Below are positions 15,337 through 26,397 of a stretch of 64,000 nucleotides of DNA, piece after piece. Position 1 is the stretch's first letter; every line of letters starts with the position of its first letter. Origin of the DNA: JANOBD01 sp031411495 (lineage in GTDB: Bacteria > Planctomycetota > Phycisphaerae > Tepidisphaerales > Tepidisphaeraceae); assembly GCA_031411495.1 (NCBI GenBank), contig JANOBD010000100.1:1-64000 (forward strand), read 5' to 3'. The notes beneath the pieces were generated by a model. That model did no database searches. It was not told the DNA's origin and saw only the letters and a program-made list of their open reading frames with translations. Made by a program: the position numbers and the translations under genes.

Positions 15337-16281
15337 ATGCGAAATTTGATTCTTGCTGCGACAACTGTTCTTGCGCTGGCGGCTTCCGCGAACGCGGAAA
15401 CTGCGTACGGGATCACGGGCGCGGTCAACGGCACTAACTTGGTCCGTTTCGACACGTCGACCCCGGCCGTCTTCAACCTTAATACCGCTCTGACTGGTGT
15501 CGCCAGCGGTTACAGCATCAAAGCCATCGACTTCCGACCGGCGGACGGCCGGCTCTATGCCTTGGCCACCGGCACGAACTCGACCGCCGCACCGACCGTG
15601 GCGCTCAATCTGGCTCAGCTTTACACGATCAATCTCGCCACCGGCGCCGCGACCACCGTCGGCACCGGCTTTACGCTCGGCACGACCGTCAGCGGCCGGA
15701 TGTCGATCGACTTCAATCCCGTTGTCGACCGTCTCCGCGTTGTCACTGGCGACAACCAGAACTTCCGCGTCAATCCGATCACCGGCGCTCTCGCTGCGAC
15801 GGACACCAACCTCACCTACGACCCGGCCGCACTTCCAGCGGGCTTCGTTGCAGGGGATGTCCCCTTGGTCGCGGGCGTCGCGTACACCAACAACGTCGTC
15901 GGCGCCACGTCGACCACCCTTTACGGCTATGACTACGCCTACGACAATCTCGTCACCATCGGCAGCGTAGGCGGCACGCCGAACAGCCCGAACGGAGGCC
16001 TTGTTGCCACTATCGGCACGAACCCTACCGTCTTCCTCACCACCGCGGCCAGCATCGGCATGGACATCAGCGGCGCCACCGGCATCGCTTACCTCCAAGC
16101 CGACACCGGAACCCAGTCCGCCCTGGATCGCCTCTCGACGATCAATCTCGCGAACGGTACCGAGACGCTACTCGGTTCGTTCACGACGAACATGCTCGAC
16201 ATCTCGATCGTCGTCCCGGAACCGACCTCGCTCGGCCTCGTTGCCGCGGGCGGCCTGTTCCTCAGGCGCCGTCGCGCCTGA
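15337..16281 (+). CDS. Secreted DUF4394 protein with PEP-CTERM tail
   Basis: The 314-residue protein starts with a clear signal peptide (MRNLILAATTVLALAASANA, cleavage before ETAYG). The body is a DUF4394 beta-propeller-like domain with its typical phrases: NLVRFDTSTPAVF, IKAIDFRPADGRLYAL, MSIDFNPVVDRLRVVTGDNQ, FRVNPITGALAATD, VAYTNNVVGATSTTLYGYD. It ends in VPEPTSLGLVAAGGLFLRRR, a short planctomycete-type PEP-CTERM sorting signal. It is thus exported and probably processed at the cell surface; a function for DUF4394 is not known. ATG 15337 is preceded by TTAGGAGATGG, giving a good ribosome binding site. An upstream in-frame ATG at 15178 is not used. Confidence 0.9.
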   Translation: MRNLILAATTVLALAASANAETAYGITGAVNGTNLVRFDTSTPAVFNLNTALTGVASGYSIKAIDFRPADGRLYALATGTNSTAAPTVALNLAQLYTINLATGAATTVGTGFTLGTTVSGRMSIDFNPVVDRLRVVTGDNQNFRVNPITGALAATDTNLTYDPAALPAGFVAGDVPLVAGVAYTNNVVGATSTTLYGYDYAYDNLVTIGSVGGTPNSPNGGLVATIGTNPTVFLTTAASIGMDISGATGIAYLQADTGTQSALDRLSTINLANGTETLLGSFTTNMLDISIVVPEPTSLGLVAAGGLFLRRRRA

Positions 16282-16316
16282 TTGCAGGACGTACTCGAAA
16301 CTCTTCAATCCTGGCT

Positions 16317-16351
16317 GGCCGGCGACATCTGTCGTTGGCCGGCCCCTTTTT
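16317..16351 (+). terminator. Rho-independent terminator after the DUF4394 gene
   Basis: GGCCGGCGACA (16317-16327) pairs with TGTCGTTGGCC (16330-16340), including two G-U pairs, followed by GGCCCC and a TTTTT tract (16347-16351). It lies 35 bases downstream of the stop codon. Confidence 0.7.
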
Positions 16352-16431
16352 CTGCATCACCTCATCCGAACCTCGCATCATGGGGGCACGCTTGATCTCC
16401 CCGGCCCGTTGCCCGATCTTCTCTGCACCCC

Positions 16432-17580
16432 ATGGACTCCAAATCGCATGCCGCATCGACTGTAGATCGACGCTTGCTCTTCACCGAGGTGCGCTCCGTC
16501 GTCGTCAAGCTCGGCACGCAGGTACTGAGCGACGCGCAGAGTCAACTCGACCCCGCCTTCTTCACGTCGATCGCGAAACAGGTGAAGGAACTTCATGATC
16601 GCGGCATCCGCGTCACGATCGTCAGCTCTGGCGCTGCCGCCGCCGGACGGGCGGAATTGGGCCTCAAGAGTCGCCCGAGCGACCTCGCGCAGCTGCAGGC
16701 CGTCGCCGCCGTTGGCCAGCGAAAGCTCATGGACGCCTGGGCGATCGCGTTCGAGCCGTTCGGATTGAAGGTCGCCCAGATCCTGCTAACGCGCGATGAC
16801 ATCGATCACCGCACGCGGTTTCTCAACCTCCGCAACACCGTTCACGCGTGCCACGAACTGGGCGCGATCCCGATCATCAACGAGAACGACACCATCAGCA
16901 CGGATGAGCTCGTCCGCATCACCTTCGGCGACAACGACATCCTCGCCGCCCTCGTCACCCAGGCGCTTCGCGCCGAGGCACTGGTGCTGCTCAGCGTCGT
17001 GAACGGCGTGCTCGATGCGAACAAGCAGCGCGTCCCGAGTTTCGATTCGATCGAAGTCGCGACCACGCACCTCATGCCCGGCAAGAGCACGCTCGGCAAG
17101 GGCGGCATGAACTCCAAGCTCGAGGCGGCGCGAATCGTGACCGGCGCCGGCGAAATCCTCGTCGTCGCCCACGGCCGCGAGGAAAACGTCCTCACCAGCA
17201 TCTGTGCCGGCCACGATATCGGCACCATCTTCGTCGCCAAGGGCTCCCGCCGAACCGGCCGCTCGCGCTGGATCGGCAGTGCTCGCGGCAAAGGCAGGAT
17301 CATTGTCGACGCCGGCGCGGCCAAAGCGGTCGCACAGAACAACAAGAGCCTCCTGCCCGCAGGAATCGTTCGCGTCGAAGGCACGTTCACCCGCGGCGAA
17401 GTGATCGACATCGTCGGGCCGGATGATGCCCTCCTCGCGCGCGGCCTTTCGAACTACGCCAGCGAACAGATCGAGCAGATCAAAGGGCTCAAGACCGGCG
17501 ACGTGCGTTCGAAGATCGGACCCGAAGCGTACGACGAGGTGGTTCATCGCGATAACCTGGTGGTCGTGGGTGGCGACTGA
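16432..17580 (+). CDS. proB: Glutamate 5-kinase (proline biosynthesis) with PUA domain
   Basis: The 382-residue enzyme phosphorylates glutamate to gamma-glutamyl phosphate, the first step of proline synthesis. The amino-acid kinase domain has VVVKLGTQVLSD (family normally VVKxGSS), VTIVSSGAAAAGRAELGL, IPIINENDTISTDE and FGDNDILAALV; GKGGMNSKLEAARI follows, and the C-terminal PUA domain spans about residues 290-375 (GRIIVDAGAAKAV...GSRR upstream). The N-terminus is about 15 residues longer than usual before the kinase core. proA is not adjacent. ATG 16432 is used; no other start fits. Confidence 0.95.
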   Translation: MDSKSHAASTVDRRLLFTEVRSVVVKLGTQVLSDAQSQLDPAFFTSIAKQVKELHDRGIRVTIVSSGAAAAGRAELGLKSRPSDLAQLQAVAAVGQRKLMDAWAIAFEPFGLKVAQILLTRDDIDHRTRFLNLRNTVHACHELGAIPIINENDTISTDELVRITFGDNDILAALVTQALRAEALVLLSVVNGVLDANKQRVPSFDSIEVATTHLMPGKSTLGKGGMNSKLEAARIVTGAGEILVVAHGREENVLTSICAGHDIGTIFVAKGSRRTGRSRWIGSARGKGRIIVDAGAAKAVAQNNKSLLPAGIVRVEGTFTRGEVIDIVGPDDALLARGLSNYASEQIEQIKGLKTGDVRSKIGPEAYDEVVHRDNLVVVGGD

Positions 17581-17699
17581 AGTCGATTCGCCCACGAGTT
17601 CTTTGTCATCTTTCTGTTTATCTGTGTGATCAGTAGGAAGGTGACGCGCTCATTCGTCTACCATGAGGGTGACTGCCAACCTTCACCGGAGCCCATGCC

Positions 17700-18455
17700 A
17701 TGCACCAATTACCTGTTGAACGCCTCGAAGGCCGTGCCCTGCTCGCCGCGATCAGCTTTACGATCGATTCGGCGCAGAGCTTTCTCACCGTGGCCGCACG
17801 CGGACACGTCGATCACGTCGGTGATGTGAAACTCAAAGCCCAGTCGGACGGTCTGGATACCGCACAGCTGCAAGGCACCGTTGTCGCCGACGTCACGAGC
17901 AAGGGCGTCCGGTTCAACGGCGGCAGTTCGATCGATGCGATCGCCCATAGCGGCGCGTTCGATCCCGGCAACGAGTCGGCCGACCTCGCCGTGAAGGGAA
18001 AGATCAAGAAGTTCGGCGTCTCGATTGCCGACTTGAACGCGGCCATTCGCGACCTCGAGCTGGACGTCGTGAGCACCAGCCGGAAGAAGCTCGGGAACAA
18101 ACGTCGATTCGACGCACGCGATTCGTCGCTGAAAGTGACGACCGGCGCGCTCGCGTACGATCTCAACAGCCGGTTCGGCGATGCCGACGGCTCGCGCGAT
18201 CTCGCCGGCCTGACGGATACCAACGCCAGCACCTACGGTCGCGTAAGCGGTGCGACTGGTGCCCGCTATCTGTGGATGCCGATCAATATCGATTACGCGC
18301 GCAACTTCGACAACGGCGACGCGACCTTCAACCTGACGGGCATCATCGTCGCCAAAGAAGTGCCGACGGCGGGCGCGCAGTCATTGCTCGCGCCGGCCGC
18401 GACGCCATCGCCGCAGAAGCGAACTCCGCGTGTGGATGTTTCGGAATTGATCTAG
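17700..18455 (+). CDS. LEPR-XLL-type exported protein of unknown function
   Basis: The N-terminus MHQLPVERLEGRALLAAISF carries the LExRxLL(A) signature shared with four other proteins in this window. The 251-residue body has no domain I recognise: beta-rich segments (VKLKAQSDGLDTAQLQGTVV, LKVTTGALAYDLNSRFGDAD) and a C-terminal Ala/Pro/Thr-rich tail. It has neither a classical signal peptide nor a PEP-CTERM motif. It is likely a surface or secreted protein (inference from the N-terminal signature). ATG 17700 is the start that puts the signature near the N-terminus. Confidence 0.62.
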   Translation: MHQLPVERLEGRALLAAISFTIDSAQSFLTVAARGHVDHVGDVKLKAQSDGLDTAQLQGTVVADVTSKGVRFNGGSSIDAIAHSGAFDPGNESADLAVKGKIKKFGVSIADLNAAIRDLELDVVSTSRKKLGNKRRFDARDSSLKVTTGALAYDLNSRFGDADGSRDLAGLTDTNASTYGRVSGATGARYLWMPINIDYARNFDNGDATFNLTGIIVAKEVPTAGAQSLLAPAATPSPQKRTPRVDVSELI

Positions 18456-18482
18456 AGCGGCGAGCCGCAAGTTGGATTCAAC

Positions 18483-18539
18483 GTGGCACGGGCCACCGGC
18501 ACGCGAGCTCGAAAAACACGTGCCGGAGGCCCGTGCCAC
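18483..18539. repeat. Dispersed hairpin ('GTGGCACGGGCC' family), copy 1
   Basis: GTGGCACGGGCCACCGGCAC (18483-18502) and CGTGCCGGAGGCCCGTGCCAC (18519-18539) are near-perfect inverses around a 16-base loop. Related hairpins occur at 22833-22898 and 58621-58668. It lies 27 bases after the upstream stop codon and may also terminate transcription. Confidence 0.75.
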
Positions 18540-18636
18540 AAGCAACTCGACAGCCGCGACGACGTTCTGCACTTTGGTTTAAGACAACGAGACATCCGAG
18601 CGACGGCTTCGTCCAATCTGGCGAGGCTGACGCGGA

Positions 18637-20163
18637 TCACCCGCGAAGCACCGCGATCGTTACCCACGCCGCAAGGCTCGCCAGCGCCATCAGCATCAGC
18701 AGCGTCACGAAAACGACCTTGCGATCGAAGCGCGAGGAGTGTGACGGGTCGGCCGCCATGTGGCGCAGGTGATCGACGCGTTCGGGGATGCTGGGGTGCA
18801 GGAAGTTCATCGCCAGTTGGATCAGGTGACCCGTCCCGGCCGACCAGACACTTCGTGGCTTGCGCGGGCGCTGGATCGGCATGTGGTTGACCTCGGCGAC
18901 ACGCCGCAGCGCGGCGACGAACGATTCGGCGCCGTCGCTGGAGACTGGCAACCGGTGCACGCCCTCGTCCGATACGACCGTAGCGCTCGTCACCGGCTGG
19001 CCAACCCACGTCTGCATGGCGCGGGCGGCAAAGACGTCCGCCTGTTTCTCAAACAGCCGCGCCAGCATGCCGAACAGCGTGAAGAAGACGCCGGCGGTGA
19101 AGATGAAAGTCAGCAACTCGGTGTCGATCGGGATGATCTGATTCAAATGCGCCAAGACGCGTCCCGCCAGCTGTGCGGGCCCGATCGAGGCGAGCATGAA
19201 GATCGCCGTGAAGACGACATACCACAGCAGGTGTCGATGCCGCACGTGACCGGCCTCGTGGGCGAAGACGGCTTCGATCTGTCGGTCATCCAGCGTCTCG
19301 AGCAGCAGGTCGGTGAGCAGGATGTAGCGGAAGCGCGGCACGAGCCCCATGACGGCGGCATTGCCCACGCCGAAGTTCGTGTGCCAGATCATGATGTCGC
19401 GATAGCGAAGGTTCAGGCGCGTTGCCATCGCCTCGAGGCGCGATCGCAATGGCGAGGCCGGCAGCGCGTGGGCGTGAAGAACGCGCACCAGCAGCGCCGG
19501 CGAGACGACATAAACGACCAGGATCGAGAGGGTAAACACCGCCGCCTCGGCCCCGCTGCCCATCTGTTGATGCAGCAGTGCAAACGCGATCGCCGCCACA
19601 TCGCGGATCGCGACCGCCACCAGCGCCGGCGCGAGGATGAAGAGCACCTGGGACCGGAAGTTGGCGACCAGCGAATCGCGCAGCGACGGCGGTGCGGTGA
19701 TGTATCGGCCGCTGTCGAGATCGCTCAGGAGACTCTGCTCGCGTGCCGCCCGATCCACCGGATACGCCGCCCACCAGAACAGGACCCACGCGGCCCACAC
19801 CGGTGCCGTCGCCAGGAGAAGTCCGGGCAATCGAAGTCCCCAGTGTGCGAGCGGATCGAGCCACGATTCGATGAGCGAGCCGTAATCGAGCCAATAAAGA
19901 CAAACCGCGAACCAGCTCAGCGCCAACACCCGCGCCGCCAGCATGGCAACGTTGAACGTGCGAGTCGGCAGATACCGGCTCGGATCGGCGTAGTGGCGAA
20001 GGAGCAGCCGCGCCCAGAGCGTCATCGCTGCGACGAGCCCGAGCAGGCCGCAAATGAGATAGACCAGCGCGTACGCATCCGGAATCGCCGGGGTTCGCGG
20101 GACATGAGGGTCCGAAAAGCCCAGCCAGAGCATCAGCGGGATGAGCGGAAGAATTCGCAGCAC
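18637..20163 (-). CDS. M48-family membrane zinc metalloprotease (HtpX/Ste24-like)
   Basis: The 508-residue protein has an N-terminal block of membrane helices (about residues 1-225) and a peptidase domain with the zinc motif HEAGH at about residue 300 (AVFAHEAGHVRHRH) and the third-ligand region FEKQADVFAARAM downstream, with membrane helices in between and a last one at the C-terminus. This is the M48 arrangement, expected to degrade or process membrane proteins. It is larger than HtpX because of the extra N-terminal helices. The start is GTG 20163 with GGTGGAG just upstream. It is convergent with the preceding gene and divergent from the YqaE gene. Confidence 0.9.
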   Translation of the reverse strand: MLRILPLIPLMLWLGFSDPHVPRTPAIPDAYALVYLICGLLGLVAAMTLWARLLLRHYADPSRYLPTRTFNVAMLAARVLALSWFAVCLYWLDYGSLIESWLDPLAHWGLRLPGLLLATAPVWAAWVLFWWAAYPVDRAAREQSLLSDLDSGRYITAPPSLRDSLVANFRSQVLFILAPALVAVAIRDVAAIAFALLHQQMGSGAEAAVFTLSILVVYVVSPALLVRVLHAHALPASPLRSRLEAMATRLNLRYRDIMIWHTNFGVGNAAVMGLVPRFRYILLTDLLLETLDDRQIEAVFAHEAGHVRHRHLLWYVVFTAIFMLASIGPAQLAGRVLAHLNQIIPIDTELLTFIFTAGVFFTLFGMLARLFEKQADVFAARAMQTWVGQPVTSATVVSDEGVHRLPVSSDGAESFVAALRRVAEVNHMPIQRPRKPRSVWSAGTGHLIQLAMNFLHPSIPERVDHLRHMAADPSHSSRFDRKVVFVTLLMLMALASLAAWVTIAVLRG

Positions 20164-20296
20164 AACTCCACCAGAATAGCCGCCGCCCGCCCGATTGTCG
20201 CATCGTCAATTGCGAAACTGCGCGGCGGCGCGGGCGTGTCGAAAGGAACTCCCAATCTGTAACGGCGACGCAACAGGGGCGATATACAATCTCGAC

Positions 20297-20497
20297 ATGC
20301 TTTACCTGGTTGCACTGTTGTTGCCGCCCGTCGCGGTGCTCCTCGCGGGTAGGCCGATTCAGGCTTTGCTCAATCTCCTGCTCTGGTTCTGCTTCGTGAT
20401 CCCCGGCGTCATCCACGCGTGCCTGGTGGTTCACGAGCACTACAACGACCAGCGCACGCGACGAATCATCGCCGCGCTGCGGACGCACGCCACGTAA
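20297..20497 (+). CDS. YqaE/Pmp3 family small membrane protein
   Basis: The 66-residue protein matches the Pmp3/YqaE family: MLYLVALLLPPVAVLLAGRP, then LLNLLLWFCFVIPGVIHACL, two membrane helices with the family's PP and PG-x-x-H-A marks, followed by a basic cytoplasmic tail. Family members are stress-related membrane proteins that affect membrane potential. ATG 20297 begins the homology; an upstream in-frame ATG at 20195 adds a non-homologous polar leader. Confidence 0.85.
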   Translation: MLYLVALLLPPVAVLLAGRPIQALLNLLLWFCFVIPGVIHACLVVHEHYNDQRTRRIIAALRTHAT

Positions 20498-20523
20498 CCC
20501 TTTCACCGCAGGGCGCCGAGTCG

Positions 20524-21618
20524 TCACGCCACAAGATCGATCAAGCCGCCGAGCCCGCCAGGCTCTTCGGTTGGATCGCCATTGTCGATCGGTGTCGTGT
20601 TGTCTCCTCCGCTGGGATCGATGAGTCGAGTATTGGGGTCGCTCTCGCCTGGGTCGGTCACGCCGCCCGGCTCGGTGCCTTTGCCGCTCTCGTCCGCGGT
20701 TCGGATTGGATCGTCCTGCGTCAGCGGCGTGGGGTCGTCGATAGTCGGACCATCGCCGGGTCTCGAATCGTCTCCGTTAACAACCGGATCACCGCCGCCG
20801 CTCGCCCGTCCGTCGTCGATCGCGACGCCGGAGCCGCTTTCATCGTCTGAACTGTCGTCTGGCTGCACGACTGTCGGATCCGCGCCTGGATCGGTCGTCT
20901 GGTCTGCCGTCACATCGTCTGAGGGGCCGTGGGAAGACTCATCAACCACGCTGCTGTCGTCGATCGCGCCGCTCCCACCATCGATCGGCGTTTCGCCGTT
21001 GTCGATCAGGGTTCCGCCATCATCAGCCGGAACTCCATCATCCGGCGTGATCTCGCGGTCGGATGTCCCGCCGTCGGTGATCGTTCCATCGTCCGTCGAA
21101 CCTCCGTCGTTCGTCGTGTCATCCGCGGGAATCACGTTATCGCCTGAGGTGTCGCTGTCGGTCGCCTCATCATCCGGCGTGATGGGGTCGTCGGCGGGAT
21201 CGAGTAATGGATCCACCGTCGTGTCGTCCGCGATCGTGACCTGATCCGCGCGCGACTTGCGGGTCGGCTTGATCGTGATCTCGAGGTCGTTGACTTTCGT
21301 CGGCGTCGCGTCGCGCTTCGTGACGCCGGCGGGATTCATGGTTGGCGTGACCGTCGAGGCGCCGGCCGACTTGCTTGTCTGTGTCGCGCCCGCGCTCTGT
21401 TCTGGTTCCGGTGCACTGGGCTTCAGAGAAACGCCTTTGCCGGAGAGTCGTTCACCGACGCGCTGCACCAATGACTTCACATCCGTCGATTCGACGGCCG
21501 AGTATTTTGAAAACGGATCCGCGCCGCTTTCCTGTGCCGCCGCCGGCCTGGGCGCGGCGCGAAGCGACTCGCGTTTCTCGTAGAACGCAGTGGTATCCGC
21601 ACGAATGGGTTCCGACAT
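20524..21618 (-). CDS. Highly acidic Asp/Thr/Gly-rich low-complexity protein
   Basis: I do not recognise a family. The 364-residue protein has a soluble N-terminal segment of about 130 residues (DPFSKYSAVESTDVKSLVQR, KVNDLEITIKPTRKSRADQV) followed by about 230 residues made almost only of Asp, Thr, Gly, Ser, Pro and Val in degenerate repeats such as DDGTITDGGTSD and NGDDSRPGDGP. Strong negative charge suggests calcium binding, disorder or a surface spacer, but there is no signal peptide, LEPR-XLL or PEP-CTERM element. GGAG lies a few bases before ATG 21618 (GAAGGAGAAGTC). The gene is convergent with yqaE and divergent from the esterase. Confidence 0.68.
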   Translation of the reverse strand: MSEPIRADTTAFYEKRESLRAAPRPAAAQESGADPFSKYSAVESTDVKSLVQRVGERLSGKGVSLKPSAPEPEQSAGATQTSKSAGASTVTPTMNPAGVTKRDATPTKVNDLEITIKPTRKSRADQVTIADDTTVDPLLDPADDPITPDDEATDSDTSGDNVIPADDTTNDGGSTDDGTITDGGTSDREITPDDGVPADDGGTLIDNGETPIDGGSGAIDDSSVVDESSHGPSDDVTADQTTDPGADPTVVQPDDSSDDESGSGVAIDDGRASGGGDPVVNGDDSRPGDGPTIDDPTPLTQDDPIRTADESGKGTEPGGVTDPGESDPNTRLIDPSGGDNTTPIDNGDPTEEPGGLGGLIDLVA

Positions 21619-21845
21619 GACTTCTCCTTCTTCGCCTGATGGATCGCGCCGCCGTCCCGGGGAGCAGCCGAGATCGATTTCCAATTTGCGGACGCGATAT
21701 GGAAGCCGACGCGTGGCGATTTACAGAAAATCGCGTTATCAGCGCCTGCGTCGGCGCGTTTATCGGCCTCCACCTTGCGGGGCGGTTCATCGGCGGTTAA
21801 ACGTTCGCCGATCCACTCGACCCTCGCCTTTCTCGGAGGAACGCC

Positions 21846-22805
21846 ATGCCGCTGATCGATTTCCCGCTCGAAACACTCCGCACCTACAAAGGCCTCAACC
21901 CGCGCCCGGCCGACTTCGATGCGTATTGGGACCGCGCGATCGCGGAGATGAAGAGCGTAGATGCGAAAGTTGAACTCAAACCGGCCGCGTTCAAGACGCC
22001 GTTCGCCGATTGCTTCGACCTCTACTTCACCGGCGTGAAGGGCGCGCGCATCCACGCGAAGCTGGTCAAACCGAAAAAGATCGAAGGCAAGACACCGGCC
22101 ATCTGCATGTTTCACGGCTACACCGGCCGCGCGCACGACTGGTCGGACCTGCTGGCGTATCCCGCGCGAGGATTCGTGTTGGCGGGGCTCGACTGCCGCG
22201 GGCAAGGCGGACAATCGGAAGACGTCGGCGGCGTCATCGGCAACACGCACCACGGCCACATCATCCGCGGCCTCGAACAGGGGCCGGAGAATCTCCTGTT
22301 CCGCTCGATCTTCCTCGACTGCGCGCAACTCGCCGGCATCGTGATGAACATTCCCGAGGTGGATGGCACGCGCGTCGGCTCGACGGGCGGCAGCCAGGGC
22401 GGCGCGCTCTCAATCGCGTGCGCAGCGCTGGAGCCGCGCATCAAACGCTGCGCGACGCTCTATCCGTTCCTGAGCGACTATCGACGCGTATGGGAAATGG
22501 ACCAGGCCAAGGACGCGTACGCCGAGCTGCGGACATTCTTTCGCATGTTCGATCCCACGCACACGATGATCGACGAATGGTTCCGCCGGCTCGGGTACAT
22601 CGACATCCAGAACCTCGCCCCGCGCATCAGAGCCGAAGTGCTGATGGGCACCGGCCTGATGGACACCATCTGCCCGCCGAGCACGCAGTTCGCCGCGTAC
22701 AACAAGATGACGTGTAAGAAGGATGTGGTGATCTACCCCGACTTCGGCCACGAAGGCCTGCCGGGCTGGAATGACCGGGTCTACGATTTCCTCGGCGGGC
22801 TGTGA
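21846..22805 (+). CDS. Acetyl xylan esterase / cephalosporin-C deacetylase family hydrolase
   Basis: The 319-residue alpha/beta hydrolase belongs to the AXE1 family, which removes acetyl groups from xylo-oligosaccharides or related substrates. Landmarks are MPLIDFPLETLRTYKGLNPR at the N-terminus, the oxyanion-loop region CMFHGYTGRAHDWSDLL, GLDCRGQGGQSEDV, the nucleophile serine in VGSTGGSQGGALSIA (about residue 182), the aspartate in GLMDTICPPSTQFAAYN and the histidine in YPDFGHEGLPGW. It has no signal peptide, so it likely acts on imported oligosaccharides. GGAGG (21835-21839) precedes ATG 21846 at ideal spacing. Confidence 0.93.
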   Translation: MPLIDFPLETLRTYKGLNPRPADFDAYWDRAIAEMKSVDAKVELKPAAFKTPFADCFDLYFTGVKGARIHAKLVKPKKIEGKTPAICMFHGYTGRAHDWSDLLAYPARGFVLAGLDCRGQGGQSEDVGGVIGNTHHGHIIRGLEQGPENLLFRSIFLDCAQLAGIVMNIPEVDGTRVGSTGGSQGGALSIACAALEPRIKRCATLYPFLSDYRRVWEMDQAKDAYAELRTFFRMFDPTHTMIDEWFRRLGYIDIQNLAPRIRAEVLMGTGLMDTICPPSTQFAAYNKMTCKKDVVIYPDFGHEGLPGWNDRVYDFLGGL

Positions 22806-22832
22806 AGCAAATCGCTCGCACTGGATTCACGG

Positions 22833-22898
22833 CGTGGCATGGGCCTCCGGCACAGGTTGAGTTCGCAACGAACTCACCTGCCGGAGGCCCGTGCCACG
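22833..22898. repeat. Dispersed hairpin ('GTGGCACGGGCC' family), copy 2
   Basis: CGTGGCATGGGCCTCCGGCA pairs with TGCCGGAGGCCCGTGCCACG, and the inner AGGTTGAGTTCG pairs with CGAACTCACCT, giving a hairpin of about 30 base pairs between the convergent esterase and gcvP genes. Position suggests it also serves as a bidirectional terminator. Confidence 0.8.
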
Positions 22899-22910
22899 TT
22901 CCGTTTCAGC

Positions 22911-25850
<2,940 letters not shown>

Positions 25851-25926
25851 TTGTGGCGGATTATACGGATCGATTCCGGCGATGTCAGGCGCGATGTTCA
25901 TCCATATTTCCGGATGGATGGATATA

Positions 25927-26022
25927 AAGCCGGCCCAGAGCCGCCTAGATGTGCGCCCCGCGAGCACTCTCGTTCGGGCCTGCGGTCATCTAGCCGGGCT
26001 TACCTTTTCACGAGAAAAGTAA
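25927..26022 (-). promoter_or_regulatory. Candidate structured 5' leader of gcvP
   Basis: On the transcript sense of gcvP there are two stacked elements. CTAGATG (25987-25993) pairs with CATCTAG (25945-25951), enclosing CCCGAACGAG-AGTG-CTCGCGGG, which forms its own hairpin. Upstream lies TTACTTTTC-TCGT-GAAAAGGTAA (26000-26022). AAGCC/GGCTT flanks add a weak outer helix. It does not show the glycine-riboswitch landmarks I know, so if regulatory it would be another type of leader. Confidence 0.3.
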
Positions 26023-26397
26023 AGTTTTTATCAGACGCCGAAGGCCGGCCGTTTTTGCCTGTCGCGAACTCGTGCAATTTGCGCTAAGTCCTGTAATCGG
26101 CGTTTATTATCGGGGCTACCTAGGGAAAACCATGCTGTGGGTGGCGTGGTGATCTGTGACGTTTTGTCCGAGTGTGACGCCTTTGCGTGAAATCTTCTTC
26201 ACGCATAGACCGTCTTTGTCGACACAGGCGTACGGACCTGAATCGATTCTTTCGTCGCGCGGCATGTGATCGAGCCTCATCGGCTGCCGATTCGCCTTCC
26301 AAGCCGACGCAACAGTCGACGATGGCCGTCGCAAGGCAGGGAGAAGGGAGACGTTTCCTCATCACTGTATGCCCCACACACGGAGGTCATGATCGAC
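26023..26397. other. Divergent intergenic region gcvP / glycoside hydrolase
   Basis: The rest of the divergent intergenic space holds a GCGTGAA/TTCACGC hairpin (around 26183-26203) and no convincing gene. The minus-strand 72-codon frame at 26116-26334 lacks a good start context and any recognised motif. Confidence 0.4.

Noticed and set aside
26116..26334. 72-codon minus-strand frame upstream of gcvP
   Set aside because: No ribosome binding site or recognised motif; might be part of the gcvP leader region.
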